A stretch of 64,000 bases of DNA, taken from Acidobacteriota bacterium (GTDB lineage: Bacteria > Acidobacteriota > Aminicenantia > Aminicenantales > Saccharicenantaceae). The stretch is taken from NCBI GenBank assembly GCA_029569255.1, contig JAKQUO010000008.1:124001-188000 (forward strand), in the 5' to 3' direction. The notes beneath the pieces are model-generated. The model saw nothing but the letters and a program-made list of their open reading frames with translations. It had not been told where the DNA came from and did no database searches. Shown here piece by piece: positions 24,705-35,785 of the stretch. Made by a program: the position numbers and the translations under genes. The stretch's first letter is position 1, and each line of letters opens with the position of its first letter.

Positions 24705-25589
24705 ATGACGAGAAACCCGATGATGAAGACCGCCGTGGCCGCGGCGGTTCTCCTGGCGGCGTCCGGCCTGGCCCTTTCGTCAGCCGGCCCCGGGGCGGCC
24801 CCGGCCCAGGCCGGCAAGACGGCCGTGCTCGAGTACAAGATGCCGGCCGGCCGCGTCCTGACCTATCAGACCAAGTCCGAGATGGGCACGGCCATGGAGG
24901 TCATGGGCCAGTCCATGGACAGCACGACGACCCAGTCGAGCACTTTCCGCTTCGCGTCGAAGGGCCCCAAAGGCAAGGACCTCCTCCTGGGCGTGACGGT
25001 CGACGACATGACCATGAGCGTGACCGGGGCGCAGGGCGACATGTCGCCGGACCTGAGCCCGCTCAAGGGCAAGTCCTTCGACCTGGTCCTGTCGCCGCTC
25101 GGCTCGGAGATCGACGTGACCGGCGCCGAGGCCCTCGAGTACTCGATCGCTTCCGAGACGAGGAACCTCGGCAACGAGTTCAAGCAGTTCTTCCCCGACA
25201 TGCCCGGCAAGCCGGTCAAGATCGGGGACACCTGGCCGTCGAACGTCTCCATCGAGGAGCGCATGAGCGCGCTGACGGTCAGGATCGACCTCCAATACGT
25301 CAATACCCTCGAGGGCTTCGAGGCCGTCGACGGCATGGAGTGCGCCCGGATCGGGGCCCGGATGACCGGCACCATCAGCGGCTCCGGGAACCAGATGGGC
25401 CAGGATGTGACCTTCACCGGGACCACCAAGGGCCAGGACGTCTATCACTTCGCGGTCAAGGAAGGCGTCTTCGTCAAGGCGGTGTCCGAATCGACGGCCG
25501 AGATCGCCGTCGACGTCCCCGCCGCCGGCATGAGCATCCCCATGACCCAGTCGACCAAGGGCGAGGTCAAGCTCGCGGCGAAGAATTAG
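24705..25589 (+). CDS. DUF6263-like exported protein
   Basis: 294 residues. A signal peptide with a long hydrophobic core ends near APAQAG. The mature part is beta-rich: VLEYKMPAGRVLTYQTKSE, KGPKGKDLLLGVTVDDM, FFPDMPGKPVKIGDTW, and repeated Thr/Ser-rich strands, as in the DUF6263 family of unknown function. GGGAGG precedes the ATG. A TATAGT at 24638-24643 may be the -10 box. The VWA-like gene follows after 21 bp and the epimerase gene after that. Confidence 0.7.
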   Translation: MTRNPMMKTAVAAAVLLAASGLALSSAGPGAAPAQAGKTAVLEYKMPAGRVLTYQTKSEMGTAMEVMGQSMDSTTTQSSTFRFASKGPKGKDLLLGVTVDDMTMSVTGAQGDMSPDLSPLKGKSFDLVLSPLGSEIDVTGAEALEYSIASETRNLGNEFKQFFPDMPGKPVKIGDTWPSNVSIEERMSALTVRIDLQYVNTLEGFEAVDGMECARIGARMTGTISGSGNQMGQDVTFTGTTKGQDVYHFAVKEGVFVKAVSESTAEIAVDVPAAGMSIPMTQSTKGEVKLAAKN

Positions 25590-25610
25590 CCGTCCGGCAA
25601 GGAGCCCGGA

Positions 25611-26798
25611 ATGACGGGGCGAAGCGCCGCCGCGGCGCTCTCCGCGCTGAGCCTTCTTGCGGCCCCGGCCGTCCTCGGGGGGGCGGCCCGCGGCCAGGAC
25701 CGCCAGCCGCCCCCACGGGAGCACGCCTCCGTCGTCGTCAACATCGAGGTCCCGGTCCGGGTCATGCGCAAGGACGCCTTCGTCGAAGGCCTGACCCTGG
25801 CCGACTTCGAGGTCACCGAGTACGGCGTCCGCCAGCCGCTCGAGGCCGTCTATCTCATCAGGAACAAGGAGGTCCTCCGGGAGGAGGTCCTGCCCGGCGC
25901 GTCCCCGCCGACCCCCCGGAAGGTCCGCAACTACGTCCTCTACCTGGACCTCAAGGAGTACCTGCCCAAGATCGAGGAGGCCCTCGACTTTTTCTTCCGC
26001 GACGTCCTGGGGGGCGAGGACGCGTTGTTCGTCGTCACGCCCGCCAAGACCTACAGGTTCCGCTCGGAATACCTCGCCCGCGTGCCGCGGACCGAGATCG
26101 CCGCCCGGCTCAAGGGCATCCTCCGGGCCGACATCGCGCTCGGCAATTCCCGGTACCGGAACCTGATGCTCAACTTCTACCAGCTCGAGGACGAGGAGTT
26201 CCCGCCGGAGATGGCCGACGTCAAGGAGACCCTCCTCTTCGAACAGGCCAAGGAGATCCGGGACCTCACCGAGCTGACCGAGGAGCGGGTCATGGCCTTC
26301 GCCGACATCCTCAAGGCCCTCGAGGGGGAGAAGCACGCCTTCCTCATCTTCCAGAGGGAGGTCCTGCCGGCCCACGTCTTCGGGGATGACCGCCAGGCGG
26401 AGCTGGCCAAGGCGGTCGGCTTCGACGTCGAGAAGATCAAGCGCCTTTTCTCGGACGCCTCGATCACCGTCCACTGCCTGTACATCAACAAGAGGCCGGC
26501 CTTCGCCCTGAGGGACTTGTCCCAGAGGGGGTCCGCCCCCCTGACCCGGATCCAGGACCTCTCGTCCGACGTCTACGCTTCCTTCCGCGAGATGGCCGAA
26601 GCGACGGGCGGCCTCTCGGAGAGCACGTCCAATCCGAGCTCCGCCCTGAAGCGGGCCGCGGAGGCCTCGGGCAATTACTATCTCCTCTACTACCGCCCGC
26701 TCGACTACAAGGCCGACGGCCGGTTCCGGGAGATCGTGGTCAAGGTCCGGGGAGAGGGCCTCAAGGTCACCCACCGCCTCGGCTACATCGCGGACTGA
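25611..26798 (+). CDS. VWFA-related Acidobacterial-type exported protein (copy 1)
   Basis: 395 residues with a signal peptide ending near ARGQD. The opening VVVNIEVPVRVMRKDAFVEGLTLADFEV is the strand pair typical of the 'VWFA-related Acidobacterial domain' family, and the C-terminus NYYLLYYRPLDYKADGRFREIVVKV is its usual ending. The Rossmann-like centre (YVLYLDLKEYL) lacks the DxSxS metal site of true VWA domains. A paralogue lies at 47367-48635. Probably an envelope protein; ligand unknown. Confidence 0.8.
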   Translation: MTGRSAAAALSALSLLAAPAVLGGAARGQDRQPPPREHASVVVNIEVPVRVMRKDAFVEGLTLADFEVTEYGVRQPLEAVYLIRNKEVLREEVLPGASPPTPRKVRNYVLYLDLKEYLPKIEEALDFFFRDVLGGEDALFVVTPAKTYRFRSEYLARVPRTEIAARLKGILRADIALGNSRYRNLMLNFYQLEDEEFPPEMADVKETLLFEQAKEIRDLTELTEERVMAFADILKALEGEKHAFLIFQREVLPAHVFGDDRQAELAKAVGFDVEKIKRLFSDASITVHCLYINKRPAFALRDLSQRGSAPLTRIQDLSSDVYASFREMAEATGGLSESTSNPSSALKRAAEASGNYYLLYYRPLDYKADGRFREIVVKVRGEGLKVTHRLGYIAD

Positions 26799-26823
26799 GC
26801 GCCGCGGAGCGAAAGGAGCCGCC

Positions 26824-27867
26824 ATGACCGCCGAAAAGCCCAAGCGCATCGAGGACGTCAGGAACAAGGACGACTTGCTCGTCGTCACCGGGGCCGGCGG
26901 CTTCATCGGCGGCTCGCTCGTCCGCTACTTCAGCGACAAGGGCTTCCGCCGCATCCGGGCCGTGGACAAGAAGCCGCTCGACGAGTGGTACCGGCGCACG
27001 CCCGGCGTCGAGGACCTCGTCCTCGACGTCAGCCTCCGCGACAACTGCGCCCGGGCCTGCGCGGGGGCGGCCGAGGTCTACAACCTGGCCGCGGACATGG
27101 GCGGCATGGGCTTCATCGAGCGCTACCGGGTCGAGTGCCTCCGGTCGGTCCTCATCAACACCCACATGATCGAGGCCGCGGAGAAGGCCGGCGCCGACCG
27201 CTATTTCTTCTCCTCGTCGGCCTGCGCCTACAACGTCGACCTCCAGAAGGGCGCCCGGTCGCGGGCCCTCAAGGAGTCCGACGCCTACCCGGCCAACGCC
27301 GAGCGCGGCTACGGCTGGGAGAAGCTCTTCTCCGAGATCGTCTGCCAGGAGTACCGGGCCGAGCGCGGCCTCAAGACGGCCATCGCCCGCTTCCACAACG
27401 TCTACGGCCCCTACGGGACCTGGGACGGCGGGCGGGAGAAGGCCCCGGCGGCCCTCTGCCGCAAGGTCGTCGAGGCCGGGGACAACGGCAGCTACGCCGT
27501 CGAGATCTGGGGCGACGGGACGCGGACGCGGAGCTTCATGTGGATCGGCGACTGCCTCGAGGGCATCGACATGATCATGCACTGCGACGGGCTCGTGGCC
27601 ACGCCCATCAACCTGGGCTCGAGCGAGCTCGTCTCGATCAACGAGCTGCTCGCCATCATCGAGGACATCGCCGGCTACAAGGTCGAGCGCCGCTACGACC
27701 TCTCCCAGCCGCAGGGCGTGGGCGGCCGCAACTCCGACAACACGATGATCAAGCGCGTCCTGGGCTGGGAGCCGTCGACGCCGCTGCGGACCGGGCTGGC
27801 CCCGACCTTCGCCTGGATCGCCGAGCAGTACGCGGCCCGCAAGGCCGGGAAGAAGGTCGCGCTCTAG
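26824..27867 (+). CDS. NAD-dependent epimerase, GDP-mannose 3,5-epimerase-like
   Basis: 347 residues, cytoplasmic. It is an extended SDR sugar-nucleotide epimerase: VVTGAGGFIGGSLV binds NAD, the catalytic pair is in YGWEK, and SSSACAYN supplies the Ser region. NLAADMGGMGFI and YGPYGTWDGGREKAPAA are characteristic of the GDP-mannose 3,5-epimerase group, which makes GDP-L-galactose or GDP-L-gulose. Bacterial members often serve exopolysaccharide synthesis. No other sugar genes are beside it. AAAGGAG precedes the ATG. Confidence 0.85.
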   Translation: MTAEKPKRIEDVRNKDDLLVVTGAGGFIGGSLVRYFSDKGFRRIRAVDKKPLDEWYRRTPGVEDLVLDVSLRDNCARACAGAAEVYNLAADMGGMGFIERYRVECLRSVLINTHMIEAAEKAGADRYFFSSSACAYNVDLQKGARSRALKESDAYPANAERGYGWEKLFSEIVCQEYRAERGLKTAIARFHNVYGPYGTWDGGREKAPAALCRKVVEAGDNGSYAVEIWGDGTRTRSFMWIGDCLEGIDMIMHCDGLVATPINLGSSELVSINELLAIIEDIAGYKVERRYDLSQPQGVGGRNSDNTMIKRVLGWEPSTPLRTGLAPTFAWIAEQYAARKAGKKVAL

Positions 27868-27888
27868 GGGGCCGGGACGGGCGCTCCG

Positions 27889-30066
27889 TCACTTCCTGCA
27901 TTCGGCGATCAGGCCCTCGACCTCGCGCCGCTCGGCGGCCGATATCGCATCTCCCTTGAGAGCGAGATATCTCCGGAAGAGGGCCTCGGCCCGCGACTTC
28001 TCGCCCGACTCGAGCGAGGCCAGGGCCAGATTGTAGACGGGCAGGTCGTAGCCCGGATCGAGGGCCATGGCCTTCTCCCAGCTGGCGACGGCCTTGACGG
28101 GGTCGCCGGCGATCTTCCAGGCCCCGCCGAGGCCGTTGTGGACCGAGGCCAAGGACGGATCGGTGGCCAGCGCCCTTTCGAACAGCGCGAAGGACCGGTC
28201 GATGCGCCCGGAATCCCGGGTCTTCAGGCCCCAGGCGACATAGAAGTTGCCCATGTTGCCGTTGATGACCGCGTCGCCGGGGGCCAGCGCGAGGGCCCGG
28301 CCGAAGTGCTCCTCGGCCTTCTCGAACTCGCCCGTCTTCCAATAGGCTTCGGCCAGGGCGCCCCAGACGTTCGGGTCCTCCTCGAAAAGGCCGAGGGCGC
28401 GGCGGAGGACCTCGATCGCCCGGGCGAAGCGACCGTGTTCGACAAGGGCGATGCCGAAAGAGGAGACCATGGGGAACGAGCCGGGGTTGGCCAAGGCCCC
28501 GCGCTCGTAGGCGGCGAGATGGGCCTCGGGCCGCCCCAGCGAATATTGGAGCTCGGCCAGCTTGGAGTAGGCCCGGGTGAGGTCGGGCCGGGACTGGATG
28601 AGGCCCTCGAGGAGGCGGACGGCCTCCTCGGGCCGGCCCTCGTGCGCCAGCCGGCCGGCCTGGATGAGCCGCTGCTCGAGCGGCAGGAGCGTCTTGAGGT
28701 CGTCGGCGGCGCCGAACTCCTTCTTGGCCGGCGCGGCCGGGCCGGAGGCGTAGCCCAGGCTCCGCAGGCGCTCGATCGTCTCGCGGTCGGCCTGCCGGAC
28801 GGAGGACCCGGAAGGCGCGGCGACGCGACGGAGGAGCTCGCCGAGGGCCTTTCTATAGGGGGCGACGTCGCGGACGGGGGCCAGGTTCTTCGTCTCGTCG
28901 AAATCCGCGCCGAGGTCGTAGAGCTCGGGGATCGGCGAGTCCATGTACTTCATCGGGCCGTCGATCACGCCCCGCAGCGGGGCGGCGCCGCGATGGTAGT
29001 AGCCCTCGAGGGCCTCGAAGTAGATGGGCCGGGGCTCGAGGCGGCGGCCTTCGAGGGCCGGACGGACGGACCGGCCCCGGAGCGTCCCGGGGGTCTCTAG
29101 ACCGAGGAGGTCGCAGACCGACGGGAAGATGTCCTCGTGGCCGACGGGGTCTTTCGCCCGGCCGGCTCTCAAGCCGGGGACGGCGACGATGAGCGGCACC
29201 CAGATCGTCGAGTTGTAGGCGAAGTAGCTGTGGGTCATCTCCCCGTGCTCCCCGAGCGACTCGCCATGGTCGGCGGTCAGGACGACGAGCGTCCGGCCGG
29301 TCTCGCCCCGGTCGGCGACGGCGCGGAAGAGGCGGCCGAGGGATTCGTCGACGTAGGCGACCTCTCCGGAGTATGCGTCCCCGGCGAAAAGGGAGTCGTA
29401 GGGCGGCGGGGGGGCGTACGGCGCGTGGGGGTCGAAGAGGTGGATCCACAGGAACCAGCGGCCCTTCCGGGCGGCCAGCCAGTCGAGGGCCGCGTCCACC
29501 GTCTTCCCGGCCGGCCGCTCGGGGAAGTCGAGGGCGGCGGCGGCCCGGGCGGGGTACCTGTCGTCGTAGACGTCGAATCCCTCGGCCAGGCCGAAGCGCG
29601 TGTCGAGGGGGAAGGCGCTGACGAACGCGCCCGTGTCGTAGCCGGCGGCCTTGAGGGTCCGCTGCAGGCTGGGGGCGCCCCGGGGCACGACCCGCATGCC
29701 GTTGTCGTCGGCGCCGTGGGCGGGCGGGATCGCGCCGAGGAGGATGCTCGCGTGCGACGGCAGCGTCAGCGGGGCGTGGGAGAAGGCCCGCTCGAAGACG
29801 ACGCCGCGCCCGGCCACGGAGTCGATCTGGGGCGTCTTGAGATAGCGGGTGCTGTAGCAGCTGAGACGGTCGGGGCGCAGGGTGTCGATGGTCACGAGCA
29901 GGACGTTGAGACCGGCGGCCCGGGCGGGCGGCGCGGCGCTCGCGGCCGCGAGCGCGAAAGGCAGGACGAGGGCCAAGACGAGGCGCCGGGCGGACGGCCG
30001 GGCCGTCCGGGGGCCGCGGTGGAGGAAAGAGGAGTCGCGCATCTGGTCCGATGACCCTCGGGACAT
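27889..30066 (-). CDS. Sulfatase-fold protein with C-terminal TPR repeats, Thr nucleophile
   Basis: 725 residues from ATG 30066 (an ATG at 30069 and a Met at 30042 are alternatives). A signal peptide ends near PARAAG. Residues 53-390 are an alkaline-phosphatase/sulfatase fold with [12 protein letters not shown] (metal), HLFDPHAPY and [13 protein letters not shown]. The nucleophile position reads PLTLPSH: Thr101 where sulfatases need Cys or Ser of CxPxR, so it should not be a formylglycine sulfatase. Residues about 440-720 are TPR repeats. Phosphotransfer or hydrolysis in the periplasm is more likely than sulfate ester cleavage. Confidence 0.8.
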   Translation of the reverse strand: MSRGSSDQMRDSSFLHRGPRTARPSARRLVLALVLPFALAAASAAPPARAAGLNVLLVTIDTLRPDRLSCYSTRYLKTPQIDSVAGRGVVFERAFSHAPLTLPSHASILLGAIPPAHGADDNGMRVVPRGAPSLQRTLKAAGYDTGAFVSAFPLDTRFGLAEGFDVYDDRYPARAAAALDFPERPAGKTVDAALDWLAARKGRWFLWIHLFDPHAPYAPPPPYDSLFAGDAYSGEVAYVDESLGRLFRAVADRGETGRTLVVLTADHGESLGEHGEMTHSYFAYNSTIWVPLIVAVPGLRAGRAKDPVGHEDIFPSVCDLLGLETPGTLRGRSVRPALEGRRLEPRPIYFEALEGYYHRGAAPLRGVIDGPMKYMDSPIPELYDLGADFDETKNLAPVRDVAPYRKALGELLRRVAAPSGSSVRQADRETIERLRSLGYASGPAAPAKKEFGAADDLKTLLPLEQRLIQAGRLAHEGRPEEAVRLLEGLIQSRPDLTRAYSKLAELQYSLGRPEAHLAAYERGALANPGSFPMVSSFGIALVEHGRFARAIEVLRRALGLFEEDPNVWGALAEAYWKTGEFEKAEEHFGRALALAPGDAVINGNMGNFYVAWGLKTRDSGRIDRSFALFERALATDPSLASVHNGLGGAWKIAGDPVKAVASWEKAMALDPGYDLPVYNLALASLESGEKSRAEALFRRYLALKGDAISAAERREVEGLIAECRK

Positions 30067-30071
30067 CATCC

Positions 30072-30101
30072 ATTATAGGGGGGGCCTCGCCGGGGAGTCA
30101 A
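30072..30101 (-). promoter_or_regulatory. Promoter of the sulfatase-TPR gene, TATAAT -10 box
   Basis: On the minus strand TTGACT (30101-30096) and TATAAT (30077-30072) are 18 bp apart. The second of two adjacent ATG codons (30066) starts 6 nt after the -10 box, again consistent with a leaderless message. Confidence 0.6.
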
Positions 30102-30164
30102 CACGTCCCCTACCGGAATCGGCGGAATCGTGCTAAAATGCCTTCTCGAGAAAGACGGAGTATT

Positions 30165-32036
<1,872 letters not shown>

Positions 32037-32051
32037 TCCGGGACGGGGGCC

Positions 32052-32960
32052 ATGAGGAGAGAAACGCGCTCCCTTGACCTCAAGGGGCGGCGTTTCACGC
32101 TCGGCCCGCGGACCTGGCTCATGGGCGTCGTCAACGTCACCCCCGACTCGTTCTCCGACGGCGGCCTTTTCTTCGACACGGACAAGGCCGTCGCCCGCGG
32201 CCTCGAGCTGGCCTTCGAGGGGGCCGACATCATCGACGTCGGCGGCGAGAGCACCCGCCCAGGCTCCCGTCCCGTCCCCGAGGAAGTGGAGATGGACCGG
32301 GTCTTGCCCGTCATCAGGGGCCTGCGCCGCGGGACCGAGGCCCTCATTTCCATCGACACGGCCAAGGCCGCCGTGGCCGAGGCCGCCCTCGGGGCCGGGG
32401 CCGACATCGTCAACGACACCAGCGCCCTGCGGGCCGACCCGGCCATGGCCGCCGTGGTGGCCCGGTCGGGGGCCGGCCTCGTCCTGATGCACATGCAGGG
32501 CACGCCCCGGACGATGCAGGAGGCGCCCCGTTACGACGACCTCCTCGGCGAGATCGGGGCCTTCCTGGCCGAGCGGATGCGCGCGGCCGTGGACGCCGGG
32601 ATCCCGGCCGAGCGCCTCATCGTCGATCCCGGCATCGGCTTCGGCAAGACGTGCGAGCACAACCTCGAGCTCCTGCGCCGCCAGGAGGCCTTCCAGGCCC
32701 TCGGCCGGCCGCTCCTCGTGGGCGTCTCCCGCAAGGCTTTCCTGGGCGTCATCCTCGACCTGCCGCCGATGCGCCGGCTCGAGGGGACGATCGCGGCCGC
32801 GGTCCTCGCGGCCGAGCGGGGCGCCCACATCCTGCGCGTCCACGACATCGGGCCGGTGGCCCGGGCCGTCCGCACGGCCGAGGCCATCCTCGGCGACGGC
32901 GGCGGGGACGGCGCGGCGGACGGGGGCCGGGGCGGGGGGAGGCCGGGCGATGCTCGCTGA
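32052..32960 (+). CDS. folP: Dihydropteroate synthase
   Basis: 302 residues. Pterin-binding signatures are clear: MGVVNVTPDSFSDGG, DIIDVGGESTRPGS, the Asp in ISIDTAK, VNDTSAL, MHMQGTP and DPGIGFGKT, VGVSRKAFLG and ILRVHDIG. It joins p-aminobenzoate to the pterin pyrophosphate in folate synthesis and is the sulfonamide target. The C-terminal 20 residues are Gly-rich. It overlaps cdaA by 11 nt, so the two are translationally coupled. Confidence 0.96.
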   Translation: MRRETRSLDLKGRRFTLGPRTWLMGVVNVTPDSFSDGGLFFDTDKAVARGLELAFEGADIIDVGGESTRPGSRPVPEEVEMDRVLPVIRGLRRGTEALISIDTAKAAVAEAALGAGADIVNDTSALRADPAMAAVVARSGAGLVLMHMQGTPRTMQEAPRYDDLLGEIGAFLAERMRAAVDAGIPAERLIVDPGIGFGKTCEHNLELLRRQEAFQALGRPLLVGVSRKAFLGVILDLPPMRRLEGTIAAAVLAAERGAHILRVHDIGPVARAVRTAEAILGDGGGDGAADGGRGGGRPGDAR

Positions 32961-33723
32961 GGCCTGGACGCTCGTCCGCCACATCACCGTCCTCGACGTC
33001 CTGGACATCCTCCTCATCGCCTTCATGATCTACACGGTCATCCTGCTCATCCGCGACACCAAGGCCTACCAGGCCGCCGTCGGCCTGGCCCTGATCGGCG
33101 CCCTCTACCTGCTGACCGCCTGGGGCCGCCTCCGCGTCTCGAACCGGATCATCCGGTCCTTCATCCAGTACGTCATCATCGCCGTCATCATCCTCTTCCA
33201 GGCCGAGATCCGGCGCTTCCTGGCGGAGATCGGCTCGCGGACCTTTCGCCGGCCCTTCGTCCTGCGCTCCTTCCGGGAGAAGGTCGACGACCTGTTCCAA
33301 GCCATCGAGTTCCTGTCCCAGAGGAAGATCGGCGCCCTCATCGCCATCGAGAAGGAGATCTCCCTCTCGACCTACGCCGACCGCGGGGCCGAGATCGGGG
33401 CGACGCTGTCGAAGAACCTGCTCGTCTCGATCTTCTTCCCCCGCTCGCCGCTCCACGACGGGGCGACCGTCATCAAGGGCGATACGATCGTCGCGGCCGC
33501 CTGCCTGCTGCCGCTGCCGGCCGCGCACCGCCTGAAGAGCCCCTTCCAGACCCGGACCCGCCACCTGGCCGCCATCGGCCTCTCGGAGGAGACCGACGCG
33601 GCGGTCATCGTCGTCTCCGAGGAGACCGGGACGATGTCCCTGGCCATCAAGGGCCGGCTCGAGCGCTTCGACGACATCGACGCCATGAAGAAACGCCTGC
33701 TCGATTACCTGAGGGACCGATGA
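32950..33723 (+). CDS. cdaA: Membrane diadenylate cyclase CdaA
   Basis: 257 residues. Three N-terminal membrane helices (about 12-85) precede a DisA_N-type cyclase domain. The catalytic LHDGATVI (Asp170-Gly-Ala) and the ATP-binding TRHLAAIGLSEETDA are present. It makes the second messenger c-di-AMP from two ATP molecules. The downstream genes cdaR and glmM are the known partners of CdaA in Firmicutes, and their order is preserved here with 4-nt overlaps. Confidence 0.96.
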   Translation: MLAEAWTLVRHITVLDVLDILLIAFMIYTVILLIRDTKAYQAAVGLALIGALYLLTAWGRLRVSNRIIRSFIQYVIIAVIILFQAEIRRFLAEIGSRTFRRPFVLRSFREKVDDLFQAIEFLSQRKIGALIAIEKEISLSTYADRGAEIGATLSKNLLVSIFFPRSPLHDGATVIKGDTIVAAACLLPLPAAHRLKSPFQTRTRHLAAIGLSEETDAAVIVVSEETGTMSLAIKGRLERFDDIDAMKKRLLDYLRDR

Positions 33724-34421
33724 GACGCCCTCTCCAGGTCCGCTTCTTCCGAGACTGGCCCCTGAAGCTCGTCTCGCTGGGGCTGGCGGTCGGACTGTGG
33801 CTGCTCCTCGTCCCGGCCGAGAAGGCCACCGCCGTGAAGTCCCTGGCCGTCCCGCTCGAGGCCCTCAACGTCCCGGCCGGGCTGGAGATCGTCGAAGGGC
33901 TGCCGGCGACGGTCGACGTCACGCTCCGGGCGCCGAACCGGGTCCTCGACGGGATCGGGCCCTCGGGCCTGGCCGCGCGGCTGGACCTCGAGCGGGCCAC
34001 CGTCCTGCAGCAGGAATATCCCGTCGCCGCCTCGGCCGTCAGCGTCCCCAAGGGCGCCGAGGTGGTCAAGATCGCGCCGTCCAAGGTGACGATCAGGCTG
34101 GAGCGGACGGCCGCCGCGACGCTCGAGGTCCGGGCCACGCTGCGGGGCCGGCCCGCGGCCGGCGCCCACGTCGAGGGGGTCGAGGTCGTTCCGGCCACCG
34201 TGGAGGTCGAGGGGCCGGAGAGCCGGCTCCGGTCCGAGGACGCCGCGACGACGGCCCCGCTCGACCTCACGGGCCTGACCCAGCCGACCGTCTTCGAGGC
34301 CGACATCATCCTGCCCCGGCCGGAGCTGCGGCTGGTCAACTCCCCGGCGAGCGCCCGGGTCTCGGTCCGTGTCGTCGCGGACAAGCCCGCGGCCAAGGCG
34401 CCGGCGCGGAGGAGCCCATGA
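33720..34421 (+). CDS. cdaR: YbbR-domain regulator of CdaA
   Basis: 233 residues. One N-terminal membrane helix (LKLVSLGLAVGLWLLLVPAE) and then two YbbR-like beta domains outside the membrane (VPLEALNVPAGLEIVEGLPATV; VEVVPATVEVEGPESRL). CdaR binds CdaA and tunes c-di-AMP synthesis in characterised species. The start overlaps the cdaA stop in ATGA, and the stop overlaps the glmM start. Confidence 0.9.
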   Translation: MRRPLQVRFFRDWPLKLVSLGLAVGLWLLLVPAEKATAVKSLAVPLEALNVPAGLEIVEGLPATVDVTLRAPNRVLDGIGPSGLAARLDLERATVLQQEYPVAASAVSVPKGAEVVKIAPSKVTIRLERTAAATLEVRATLRGRPAAGAHVEGVEVVPATVEVEGPESRLRSEDAATTAPLDLTGLTQPTVFEADIILPRPELRLVNSPASARVSVRVVADKPAAKAPARRSP

Positions 34422-35767
34422 AAAAGAGGCTCTTCGGGACGGACGGCGTCCGCGGCACGGCCGGCGCCTTCCCGCTCGACCCGCCGACCATCGCGCGGCT
34501 CGGCCAGGCCCTCGTCGGGCTCCTGGAGCGGAAAGGCCTGGACGGGCGGCTGCTCATCGGCCGCGACACCCGCGAATCAGGGCCCTGGATGGAGAGGGCC
34601 TTGGCCCGGGGCGTCAGGGCCGCCGGCGGCGAGGCCGTCTCGGCCGGCGTCGTCCCGACCTCGGCGGTCTCCTATCTGACGAAGACGCACGGCTACGCGG
34701 CCGGGGCGGTCATCTCCGCCTCCCACAACCCCTTCCAGGACAACGGCATCAAGGTCTTCTCCCGGGACGGCGTCAAGCTCCCGGACGAGTGGGAGCTCGA
34801 GGTCGAGGCCGATGTCCTCGAGGGCCGCGGGCGCCTGCCCGGGCAGGAGCGGGAGGTCTTCGCCGATCCCCGGCTGGCCGTGGACTACCTGGACTACCTG
34901 GCCGGCCGCGTCCGGCGGACGGGCCGGCGGAGCGCCCTGAAGGTCGTCGTCGACTGCGCCAACGGCGCCAGCTCCTTCCTCGCGCCGCTCGTCCTCGGCG
35001 GCCTCGGCTTCGGCGTCGAGGCCATCCACTGCGCCCCGGACGGCAAGAACATCAATCTCGGCTGCGGCTCGCTCCACCCGGAGGCCCTGGCCGCCCGCGT
35101 CCGGGAGTCCGGCGCGGCCATGGGCATCGCCTACGACGGGGACGCCGACCGGGCCCTGTGGGTCGACGGGACCGGGCGCCTCCTCAGCGGCGACCACACG
35201 CTCTTCGTCCAGGCCCTCCACATGAAGCGGTCCGGCCGGCTCCGGACGAACGAGGTCGTGGCCACGTCCATGAGCAACATGGGGCTGGAGGCGGCTCTCG
35301 GCGAGCACGGCCTCGGGCTCGTCCGGACCAAGGTCGGCGACAAGTACGTCCACGACGAGATGGTCGCCCGCGGGGCGAACCTGGGCGGCGAGCAGTCGGG
35401 CCACACCATCTTCCTCGACGACCTGCCGACGGGGGACGGGCTCCTGACCTCGCTCCGGATGCTGGAGGTCATGGCCGAACGGGGGGAGACGCTCTCCGGC
35501 CTCGTCCGGGACATGGCCGAATACCCCCAGACCCTGGTCAACGTCCGGGTGACGCGGAAGCCGGACTTCGCCGAGTTCCCCGACATCGTGGCTGCGGTGG
35601 AGGAGACGCGGGCCCGGCTCGGCCGGGAGGGGCGCCTCGACCTCCGCTACTCGGGGACGGAGCCCCTGGCCCGGATCATGGTCGAGGCCCGCGACCCGGC
35701 CCTCGTCGAGGCCGCAGCGAAGAGAGTGGCGGACGCCGTCCGCGAGCGCCTCGGCGAGAAACCCTAG
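34418..35767 (+). CDS. glmM: Phosphoglucosamine mutase
   Basis: 449 residues. The opening LFGTDGVRG, the phosphoserine loop ISASHNP, the metal-binding DGDADR and the phosphate-binding RYSGTEPLARIMVE identify GlmM. It converts glucosamine-6-phosphate to glucosamine-1-phosphate for peptidoglycan and lipopolysaccharide. GGAG precedes ATG 34418, which overlaps the cdaR stop by 4 nt. In the cdaA-cdaR-glmM unit GlmM can restrain the cyclase, linking wall precursor supply to c-di-AMP. Confidence 0.96.
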   Translation: MKKRLFGTDGVRGTAGAFPLDPPTIARLGQALVGLLERKGLDGRLLIGRDTRESGPWMERALARGVRAAGGEAVSAGVVPTSAVSYLTKTHGYAAGAVISASHNPFQDNGIKVFSRDGVKLPDEWELEVEADVLEGRGRLPGQEREVFADPRLAVDYLDYLAGRVRRTGRRSALKVVVDCANGASSFLAPLVLGGLGFGVEAIHCAPDGKNINLGCGSLHPEALAARVRESGAAMGIAYDGDADRALWVDGTGRLLSGDHTLFVQALHMKRSGRLRTNEVVATSMSNMGLEAALGEHGLGLVRTKVGDKYVHDEMVARGANLGGEQSGHTIFLDDLPTGDGLLTSLRMLEVMAERGETLSGLVRDMAEYPQTLVNVRVTRKPDFAEFPDIVAAVEETRARLGREGRLDLRYSGTEPLARIMVEARDPALVEAAAKRVADAVRERLGEKP

Positions 35768-35785
35768 ACGCGTTCGGAGGCCCCC

